A DNA stretch of 64,000 bases, taken from contig CBDIHH010000006.1 of assembly GCA_965279095.1 (NCBI GenBank), positions 682,001-746,000 on the forward strand, written 5' to 3'. Within the stretch, counting starts at the first letter, position 1; each line of letters begins with the position of its first letter. Shown here in pieces: positions 58,065 to 64,000 of the stretch. Source of the DNA: CBDIHH01 sp965279095. Lineage in GTDB: Bacteria > Pseudomonadota > Alphaproteobacteria > Caulobacterales > Caulobacteraceae. The position numbers were made by a program, and so were the translations under genes. The notes under the pieces were generated by a model. The model ran no database searches. It saw only the letters and a list, made by a program, of their open reading frames with translations, and was not told the DNA's origin.

Positions 58065-58961
58065 ATGACGCGCGCGCTTCCCGAAGGCGGCACCCAGGGT
58101 CAGCGACGGGCCAGCCCCCGCACGCTCAAGCTGATCTTCTATGTTGGAATTCCGACTTTGATGGCGACGATCTCGGGGCTGCGCAGCCCCATGGGATCGG
58201 TGCCCGCATCGGTTGTGTTCTGGATTTCGCAAGGCATCCCCTGCTGGCTCGTCATGGCGGCGGCCAGCGAACTCTGGTTCCGCCTGCTCCGCCCCTGGCG
58301 GCCGGCCCCCGTGGTCATCCTGGTGCTCGGGGCCTTGCTGGGCGGCGGGGCCAACCTGGTTCTGCAGGCCTTCATCTCGCCGATCGAGTCCAAGCTCGTT
58401 CTTGGCATGGCGTTTCCCTATGGCCTCCCCAAGCCGGATTGGACCTGGTCGTTCGCCGGCGCCATAGCGCGCATGATCCTATGGCAATCGTTGATGTGGG
58501 TCGCGGCCAGCGCCTTCTATGACCTGGCCCTGGGCATTCCCCGCTATCGCTACGCGCCGGCGCCGACCGCCGCCGTGGATGAGTCCACGGTCGTCCCTGA
58601 TACGGACGAGCCGCGCCTCGCTCCCGTCGGCCCCCTCTGGTCCCGTCTGCCGGAGGGGCTCGGCCGCGATGTCCTGGCCATGCGCGCCCAGGAACACTAC
58701 GTCGCCGTGACCACCAGCCTCGGCTCGGCCCTGATCCTCTGCCGCTTCAGCGACGCCCTGCGCGACGTCGCCCATCTGGACGGGCTGTGCGTGCACCGCT
58801 CGCACTGGATCTCGCGGCGCTCGGTGGTGGCCATGATCCCCGAACGGGGCGGCTTCCGCCTGACCCTGGCGGACGGCGGCGTCGCCCGGGTGAGCCAGTC
58901 GCGCAAATTGATGTTCGAGCACTGGCTGGCCGGCGGCGAGGGCCAGGTCGCCGCCCAGTAG
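58065..58961 (+). CDS. Membrane-bound LytTR-type transcriptional regulator
   Basis: The 298-residue protein has four predicted transmembrane helices in its first 155 residues (LIFYVGIPTLMATISGL, SVVFWISQGIPCWLVMAA, PVVILVLGALLGGGANLVLQAF, MILWQSLMWVAASAFYDLAL) and a C-terminal LytTR DNA-binding domain (about 195-290: DVLAMRAQEHYVAVTTSLGSALILCRFSDALRDV, then LCVHRSHWISRRSVVAMIPERGGFRLTLADGG). It is a membrane-anchored regulator without a sensor kinase partner in view. Its divergence from the TonB cluster makes it the best candidate regulator of that cluster. ATG at 58065 follows GAGGGGGA; TTG at 58053 is less likely. Confidence 0.88.
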   Translation: MTRALPEGGTQGQRRASPRTLKLIFYVGIPTLMATISGLRSPMGSVPASVVFWISQGIPCWLVMAAASELWFRLLRPWRPAPVVILVLGALLGGGANLVLQAFISPIESKLVLGMAFPYGLPKPDWTWSFAGAIARMILWQSLMWVAASAFYDLALGIPRYRYAPAPTAAVDESTVVPDTDEPRLAPVGPLWSRLPEGLGRDVLAMRAQEHYVAVTTSLGSALILCRFSDALRDVAHLDGLCVHRSHWISRRSVVAMIPERGGFRLTLADGGVARVSQSRKLMFEHWLAGGEGQVAAQ

Positions 58962-59180
58962 GCCCTCGGCCCCGCGGCTGCCTGTTTCGCCATCAGGACG
59001 GCGGGCGGCGTCCGCAGGACGGACGAATGGCCCGCAAGTCATCGACGCGACCGCTTCTACGGAGAATATCCTGCGCCGGCGCCCGCGAAGCGCTTCAGGT
59101 TCCGTTCAGGCCGGGCGCGCTCTATGACCCCAGGCCCCCTACGACATGCGCCCCAGGCCTCGCCGGGGACCGGAGGATCG

Positions 59181-59579
59181 ATGTTGAACAAAGTTTGCCG
59201 CGCCCTGCTGATCGCCCTGGCCCCTGTGGCGATGCTGGCCGCCACCGCCGCGTCCGCCCAGACCGCCGTCACCCCCGAGGTGCGGGGCAAGCGCCTGTTC
59301 CTGCGCTGCCGCTCCTGCCACGACGTGGCCGCGGCGGCGGGCGCCAAGATCGGCCCCAATCTGCATGACCTCATTGGCCGCAAGGCCGGGACTATGCCGG
59401 GCTTCAAATATTCGGCGGCCCTGTCCAAGTCGGGCCTAGTTTGGAACGAGAAGACCCTCGACAGCTGGCTGAAGCAGCCCAACGCCCTGGTCCCCGGCAC
59501 GATCATGGTCTTCGAGGGGATGCCCAAGCCCGAGGACCGGGCGGCCATCATCGCCTATCTGAAGAGCAACCCCGGCTAG
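59181..59579 (+). CDS. Small class I c-type cytochrome
   Basis: The 132-residue protein has a Sec signal peptide (to about residue 26, ASAQ) and a single heme site CRSCH at 43-47. The distal methionine ligand is probably in GTIMVFEGMP near residue 115, and the family segment GPNLHDLIGRKAGTMPGFKYSAAL marks the mitochondrial-type cytochrome c2-like group. It carries electrons in the periplasm. ATG at 59181 has GGAGG upstream; longer in-frame reading lacks a signal peptide. Its stop overlaps the stop of the opposing acyl-CoA dehydrogenase gene by 4 bp. Confidence 0.92.
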   Translation: MLNKVCRALLIALAPVAMLAATAASAQTAVTPEVRGKRLFLRCRSCHDVAAAAGAKIGPNLHDLIGRKAGTMPGFKYSAALSKSGLVWNEKTLDSWLKQPNALVPGTIMVFEGMPKPEDRAAIIAYLKSNPG

Positions 59580-61393
59580 AACGCGTCCCGGGGCATTCCC
59601 GCCGCCACATCGCTGGTGGACTTGGCCTGCGCCAGCCAGGGGTCGACCTTGGGCAGCTCGCATTCGTAGACATAGCGGCAGGCGCGCAGCTTCCCGGCCA
59701 CGAAGGGCTCGTCGACGCTGCGCTCCGACACGCAAAGGCTGACCGCCTGGTCCAGCCAAAGCCAGGCGGCGACGATGTGGCCGAAGGCGCGCAGGAAGGC
59801 GGTGGCGTTCCACAGCGCCCGCGGTTCGTCGCGAAGGTCGATCAGCACCTCGACCACCTCGGACGCCTCCGCCCAGGCCTGGCCCAGGTCCAGGGCGTGG
59901 CCGCGCAGGTCGTCGAAGGGGCGGGCCTGACCGATGGTGGCGTGGATCCGGTCGGCCAGGGCGTCCCAGGCGCCGGTCTGGTCGCGCAGGATCTTGCGGC
60001 CCAGCAGGTCGATGGCCTGGATGCCGGTGGTCCCCTCGTGGATCGCGTTGAGCCGGTTGTCGCGATAGAGCTGCTCGACATCGAAGTCGCGGGTATAGCC
60101 GTAGCCGCCGTGCACCTGGATCGCCAGGTCGCAGGCCGCCAGCCCCCATTCGGACGGCCAGGTCTTGGCCACAGGGGTGAGCAGGCCGAGGATCACGCCG
60201 GCCCTGATGCGCTCGCCCTCGGTCGCGGCGGAGGCCTGATCGTCCACCAGGCGGGCGCAATACAGGCTCAAGGCCAGGGATCCCTCGGCATAGGCCTTCT
60301 GCGCCAGCAGCATCAGCCTGACATCCGTGTGATCGATGATCGGCGATGGCGGCGCGGCGGGATCCCTCGACCCCACGGGGCGGCCCTGCAGGCGTTCCCG
60401 GGCATAGTCGACCGACAGCAGGTAGGCGCGATAGGCCAGCGCCCCGGCGCCGAGGCCGACCCCGATGCGGGCCTCGTTCATCATGTGGAACATCAGGCGC
60501 AGCCCGTCGCCGGGCTCTCCCACCCGCCAGCCCACCGCCCCCGCCGACCCGTCGGGCCGGTGAGCGTCGCCTTCGCCCAGGTTGAGCAGGCAGTTGGTCG
60601 TCGCCCGGTAGCCCATCTTGTGGTTCAGGCCTGCCACGACGACGTCGTTGCGCTGCCCGTCCGGCAAAACCTTGGGGACGATGAACAGCGAGATGGCCCG
60701 CGTTCCCGGCGCCAACCGGCCATCGGGGCCGGGGGTCTTGGCCAGGACCAGGTGGACGATGTTGTCGGTGATGTCGTGGTCGCCGCCGGAAATCCACATC
60801 TTGGCGCCGAACAGGCGGTGGCGGGCGCCGAACTCGTCCTCGCCGTCCGGCTCCGCGCGGGTGGTGATGTCGGCCAGGGACGAGCCCGCCTGCGGCTCGG
60901 ACAGGCACATGGTGCCCAACGCCCGGCCGTCGAGCTGCGGGCGCACGAAGGCGTCGATCTGGGCGGGCGAGCCGAAGGTCGCGATCAGGTGGCCGTTGCC
61001 GATGGACAGCATCGGATAGGCGGCGGCGGCGATGTTGGCGGCCATGACATAGGCCATGGCGGCGCTGTGGATCACATAGGGCAGCTGCGCGCCGCCCAGG
61101 TCCTGCGGGAAGGAGCCGGCGCAGAAGCCGGCCTCGACATAGGCCTTCACCGCCGCGCGCACCCCGGGCAGGACGGCGGCTTCGCCGTTCGTCAGCGAGG
61201 GCTCCTGGCGGTCGCCCGCCTTGTAGTGCGGCAGGAACTCCGCCTCCGCCAGCTCGGCGGCCAGGTCGAGCAGGGAGGCGGTGGTCTGGCGGTCATGGTC
61301 GGCGAAGAGCGGCCGGTCGAACAGGTCGTCGATGCGCAGCCAGTCGTGGAGCAGGAAGTCGAGGTCGTCGCGGCTGATCAAATGCGCGGTCAC
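59576..61393 (-). CDS. DmdC-like acyl-CoA dehydrogenase
   Basis: The 605-residue flavoprotein is of the long acyl-CoA dehydrogenase type with an N-terminal extension and extra C-terminal domain, like 3-methylmercaptopropionyl-CoA dehydrogenase (DmdC) and similar FadE proteins. Motifs: TMCLSEPQAGSSLADI, KMWISGGDHDITDNIVHLVLAKTPG, MMNEARIGVGLGAGALAYRAY, and QVHGGYGYTRDFDVEQLYRDNRLNAIHEGTTGIQAIDLLGRK. It forms an alpha-beta double bond in an acyl-CoA. Last in a four-gene operon; GTG at 61393, 13 bp after the SDR gene. The true substrate is open. Confidence 0.9.
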   Translation of the reverse strand: MTAHLISRDDLDFLLHDWLRIDDLFDRPLFADHDRQTTASLLDLAAELAEAEFLPHYKAGDRQEPSLTNGEAAVLPGVRAAVKAYVEAGFCAGSFPQDLGGAQLPYVIHSAAMAYVMAANIAAAAYPMLSIGNGHLIATFGSPAQIDAFVRPQLDGRALGTMCLSEPQAGSSLADITTRAEPDGEDEFGARHRLFGAKMWISGGDHDITDNIVHLVLAKTPGPDGRLAPGTRAISLFIVPKVLPDGQRNDVVVAGLNHKMGYRATTNCLLNLGEGDAHRPDGSAGAVGWRVGEPGDGLRLMFHMMNEARIGVGLGAGALAYRAYLLSVDYARERLQGRPVGSRDPAAPPSPIIDHTDVRLMLLAQKAYAEGSLALSLYCARLVDDQASAATEGERIRAGVILGLLTPVAKTWPSEWGLAACDLAIQVHGGYGYTRDFDVEQLYRDNRLNAIHEGTTGIQAIDLLGRKILRDQTGAWDALADRIHATIGQARPFDDLRGHALDLGQAWAEASEVVEVLIDLRDEPRALWNATAFLRAFGHIVAAWLWLDQAVSLCVSERSVDEPFVAGKLRACRYVYECELPKVDPWLAQAKSTSDVAAGMPRDAF

Positions 61394-61406
61394 GGCGAGT
61401 CTCCCC

Positions 61407-62186
61407 CTAGATGGCCGTCCAGCCACCGTCGATGGCCAGGGTCTGGCCGGTGATATGGCCGCCGGCGGCCGACGCAAGCAAGAGGGCGGCGCCCTTGAGG
61501 TCGTCGGGGCCCCCGAGCTTGCCCAGGGGCGTGTGCGCCAGCATGGCCCCCTCATGCTCGGCGATGATCCCGCGGGTCATCTTCGACGGGAAATACCCTG
61601 GGGCCAGGGCGTTGACGGTGATCCCGTGCGGACCCCATTCGGCGGCCAGGGCGCGGGTCATGTTCACCACCGCCCCCTTGGAGGCGTTGTAGGCCACCGT
61701 GCCCGGCATCGACGGCGGGTGGGCCTTCAGCCCCTCCACCGAGGCCATGTTGAGGATACGGCCGGCGTGGCGGGGGATCATCGACAGCTTGGCGGCGGCC
61801 TGGGACAGCAGGAACAGGCCGGTCAGGTTCAGGTCGATGACCTTGTTCCAGCCCTCCAGCGGATAGTCCTCGGCCGGGGCCCCCCAGGTGGCGCCGGCGT
61901 TGTTGACCAGGATATCGACCTTGCCATGCTGGGCGAGCACAGCCTCGACGAGGGCGCGGGGCGCGTGGGGGCCCGACAGGTCGGCCGCGATCCCCTGGGC
62001 CAGCGCGCCCTTGGCGGTCAGGTCCGCGACAGCCTCGTCAAGTTCCGCCGGCTTGCGGGCCACGAGCACCACCTGGGCGCCGAACTCCCCCAGGGCTTCG
62101 GCCACCTGCAGCCCGAGCCCGCGCGAGCCCCCGGTGACGATCGCCACCTGGCCCCTTAGGTCGAATAGCGACTGCAGCGTGGTCAT
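61407..62186 (-). CDS. SDR-family oxidoreductase
   Basis: The 259-residue protein is a classical short-chain dehydrogenase: LRGQVAIVTGGSRGLGLQVAEAL (TGxxxGxG cofactor site), DILVNNAGATWG, the Ser of LNMASVEG, and the catalytic pair YNASK with APGYFPSKMTRG following. The VALVARKP start fits NADP or NAD use with no clear preference. In an operon with CoA transferase and acyl-CoA dehydrogenases it may reduce or oxidise a hydroxyacyl-CoA. ATG at 62186, 5 bp after the CoA transferase stop. Confidence 0.92.
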   Translation of the reverse strand: MTTLQSLFDLRGQVAIVTGGSRGLGLQVAEALGEFGAQVVLVARKPAELDEAVADLTAKGALAQGIAADLSGPHAPRALVEAVLAQHGKVDILVNNAGATWGAPAEDYPLEGWNKVIDLNLTGLFLLSQAAAKLSMIPRHAGRILNMASVEGLKAHPPSMPGTVAYNASKGAVVNMTRALAAEWGPHGITVNALAPGYFPSKMTRGIIAEHEGAMLAHTPLGKLGGPDDLKGAALLLASAAGGHITGQTLAIDGGWTAI

Positions 62187-62191
62187 GCGGT

Positions 62192-63328
62192 CTAGTCCTG
62201 AGCGCCGGCGAACTCGCGGCGGATGGCGTCGGTGTGTTGGCCGATGGCCGGCACGGGTCCGAAGCGGGGTTCCTCGCCGTCGCGGATCACCGGCGGGACC
62301 GGCATGGACACCGCGCCCCCGGGAGTCTGCACCGTGATGCGCCGCAGATGCGGGTGGCGGGCGAAGTCGAGCACCGTGTTGACGGCCCCGAACGCGATCT
62401 GGGCGGCGTCGAGCCGGGCGATCAGGGCCTCGCGGTCCAGGGCGCCGAAGCTGGCGGCGATCACCGCGTCGAGGGCCGGCCGGTTGGCGACCCGGGCGGC
62501 GTTGCTGGCGAAGCGCGCATCGGCGGCGACGGCGGGCTCTTCCAGCACCCCGGCGCAGAAGCTGATCCACTCGCGCTCGTTCTGGATCGAGATCAGCACC
62601 GGCGACCCATCGGCGCAGGCGTAGGCGCCGTAGGGGGCGATGGAGACGTGGTTCAGGCCGATGCGGGCCGGGTTGCGGCCAGTGGCCTCGGCCAGCATCA
62701 GCGGCTGGGCCATCCAGTCGGCGATGGCGTCGAACAGCGACACCTGCAGGGCCTGGCCCTGGCCGGTGCGGCCGCGCGAGATGAGGGCTTCCAGCACCCC
62801 CTGGTAGGCGTTCATGCCGGTGGTGATGTCGCAGACCGACACCCCGACGCGGCCCGGCCCCTCGGGCAGGCCGGTGATCGAGGCCAGGCCCGTCTCGGCC
62901 TGCAGCAGCAGGTCGTAGCCCTTGCGGCGACTGTAGGGCCCGGTGGCGCCGTAGCTGGAGATGTCCACGGTGGTCAGTCGCGGGTAGGCCGCCCGCAGGG
63001 TGGCCGAGCCGAGGCCGAGGCGGTCGGTGGCGCCGGGGGCGAGGTTCTGCACGAACACGTCGGCGCGGGCGATCAGGGCGTCAAGCAGGGCGCGGTCGCG
63101 GGGGGCCTTGATGTCGAGGACCAGGGACTCCTTGCCCCGGTTCAGCCAGGCGAAATAGGACGAGGTCCCCGCGGCGGCGCCGTCGTAATCGCGGGCGAAG
63201 TCGCCCTCCGGCCGCTCGATCTTGATCACCCGCGCGCCTGCGTCGGCGAGGCGGGCGGTGCACATGGGCGCCGCCACCGCCTGTTCCAGGGCGACCACCA
63301 GGATACCCTCCAGGGGCCCCTTGCCCAT
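62192..63328 (-). CDS. Class III (CaiB/BaiF) CoA transferase
   Basis: The 378-residue protein is a family III CoA transferase: LEGILVVALEQAVAAPMCTARLADAGARVIKIERPEGDFARDYD at the N-terminus, SSYFAWLNRGKESLVLDIKAP, DVFVQNLAPGATDRLGLG and GVSVCDITTGMNAYQGVLEALISR, which holds the catalytic Asp (after VC) of the family. It transfers CoA from a donor thioester such as succinyl-CoA to an organic acid. The gene is 2 bp after the upstream acyl-CoA dehydrogenase and 5 bp before the SDR gene. Confidence 0.93.
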   Translation of the reverse strand: MGKGPLEGILVVALEQAVAAPMCTARLADAGARVIKIERPEGDFARDYDGAAAGTSSYFAWLNRGKESLVLDIKAPRDRALLDALIARADVFVQNLAPGATDRLGLGSATLRAAYPRLTTVDISSYGATGPYSRRKGYDLLLQAETGLASITGLPEGPGRVGVSVCDITTGMNAYQGVLEALISRGRTGQGQALQVSLFDAIADWMAQPLMLAEATGRNPARIGLNHVSIAPYGAYACADGSPVLISIQNEREWISFCAGVLEEPAVAADARFASNAARVANRPALDAVIAASFGALDREALIARLDAAQIAFGAVNTVLDFARHPHLRRITVQTPGGAVSMPVPPVIRDGEEPRFGPVPAIGQHTDAIRREFAGAQD

Positions 63329-63330
63329 GG

Positions 63331-64000
63331 TCAGTAGGACCGCGGCATGCCGAGCACGTGCTCGGACAGGTAGGAGAGGATCAGGTTGGTTGAGATCGGG
63401 GCTACCTGATAGAGGCGCGTCTCGCGGAACTTGCGCTCCACGTCATATTCCTCGGCGAAACCGAAGCCGCCGTGGGTCTGGATACAGGTGTCGCCGGCCT
63501 GCCAGGACGCCTCCGACGCCAGCAGCTTGGCGGTGTTGGCCTCCTCGCCGCAGGGCTTGCCCTCGTCGTAGAGGGCGGCGGCGCGATAGGTCATCAGCCG
63601 GGCCGCCTGCGACTGGGCGTAGGCGCGGGCGATGGGGAACGACACCCCCTGATTCTGGCCGATGGCGCGGCCGAACACCACCCGCTCCTTGGCGTAGGCC
63701 ACCGACTTGTCGGTGAACCAGCGGGCGTCGCCGATGCATTCGGACGCGATCAGGATGCGCTCGGCGTTCATGCCGTCGAGGATGTAGCGGAAGCCCTTGC
63801 CCTCCTCGCCGATCAGGCTGGAGGCGGGGATCTCCAGGTTGTCGAAGAACAGCTCGGTGGTGGCGTGGTTGAACATGGTGCGGATGGGGTTGATGGTCAG
63901 CCCCTTGCCGACCGCCTCGCGCATGTCGAGCAGGAACACCGACAGCCCCTCGGTCTTGCGGGTGACCTGATCCTTGGGGGTGGTTCGGGCCAGCAGCAGC
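63331..64000 (-). CDS. Acyl-CoA dehydrogenase, C-terminal part (cut by window end)
   Basis: The frame is open from the window end through at least 222 residues to TGA at 63331-63333. It shows the acyl-CoA dehydrogenase signature: TTPKDQVTRKTEGLSVFLLDM, the FAD segment FNHATTELFFDNLEIPASSLIGEEGKGFRYILDGMNAERILIASE, and HGGFGFAEEYDVERKFRETRLYQVAPISTNLILSYLSEHVLGMPR. The N-terminal region and start lie to the right of the window. It is first among the four genes seen and belongs to their operon. Confidence 0.93.
   Translation of the reverse strand, partial: LLLARTTPKDQVTRKTEGLSVFLLDMREAVGKGLTINPIRTMFNHATTELFFDNLEIPASSLIGEEGKGFRYILDGMNAERILIASECIGDARWFTDKSVAYAKERVVFGRAIGQNQGVSFPIARAYAQSQAARLMTYRAAALYDEGKPCGEEANTAKLLASEASWQAGDTCIQTHGGFGFAEEYDVERKFRETRLYQVAPISTNLILSYLSEHVLGMPRSY

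Overview
The window is high-GC DNA from an alphaproteobacterium, most likely of the family Caulobacteraceae (a Phenylobacterium/Caulobacter relative). Evidence: the flagellar regulator FliX, divergent from flgI behind a sigma-54 promoter; a GAAC-N7-GAAC SOS box of the alphaproteobacterial type before uvrA; a DksA without zinc-finger cysteines; a DUF4167 protein; TrmFO; and an AAA (DUF815) ATPase - yajC - secD - secF block. Assignment below family level is inference.

Layout. 1-6 kb: a hypothetical lipoprotein, a Phd/PIN toxin-antitoxin pair, an EEP phosphatase/nuclease, a YciI-like protein and a translationally coupled YihY-DUF2252 pair. 6-12.6 kb: MOSC protein and PrmC (overlapping), DUF4167 protein with 9-bp coding repeats, a DUF1963 protein and ClpB. 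12.7-13.1 kb: two copies of a palindromic repeat. 13.1-20.1 kb: a membrane protein, DUF815 ATPase, yajC-secD-secF, and relatives of two mitochondrial complex I assembly factors (Mth938/NDUFAF3-like and squalene-synthase/NDUFAF6-like) flanking a PuuD-type membrane protein. 20.1-26.7 kb: TrmFO, two paralogous membrane proteins and UvrA, with two further inverted-repeat elements. 26.8-29.8 kb: flgI operon, FliX, DksA. 29.8-34 kb: LOG-family hydrolase, a lipoprotein plus Atm1-type ABC exporter, a thermonuclease-like protein and tRNA-Asn(GTT). 34-39.2 kb: a tripartite drug-efflux operon with a divergent LysR regulator. 39.2-42.4 kb: a ScfR/RamB-type regulator divergent from isocitrate lyase (glyoxylate shunt) and a 57-residue protein. 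42.4-43 kb: a four-copy ~145-bp repeat array. 43-48.2 kb: an ABC ATPase/permease/AttH-lipocalin operon and a SPOR-domain protein.

48.2-59 kb holds the most unusual region: a one-strand cluster of TonB-dependent receptor, DUF1838 protein, serine-hydrolase-fold protein, DUF1838, serine-hydrolase-fold, DUF1838 and a flavin amine oxidase, facing a membrane-bound LytTR regulator. Every member has an export signal. The hydrolase-DUF1838 pair is a tandem duplication. Both hydrolase-fold copies have lost the catalytic Ser, Lys and Tyr of the class C beta-lactamase/esterase family by motif alignment, so they may be binding proteins or enzymes with different chemistry. The intergenic control region has two perfect dyads and a tandem 11-bp repeat.

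59-64 kb: a small c-type cytochrome, then a tightly packed operon of acyl-CoA dehydrogenase (cut by the window end), CaiB-type CoA transferase, SDR dehydrogenase and a DmdC-like acyl-CoA dehydrogenase, probably for degradation of an organic acid through CoA esters.

No prophage, insertion sequence, CRISPR array or rRNA was seen.
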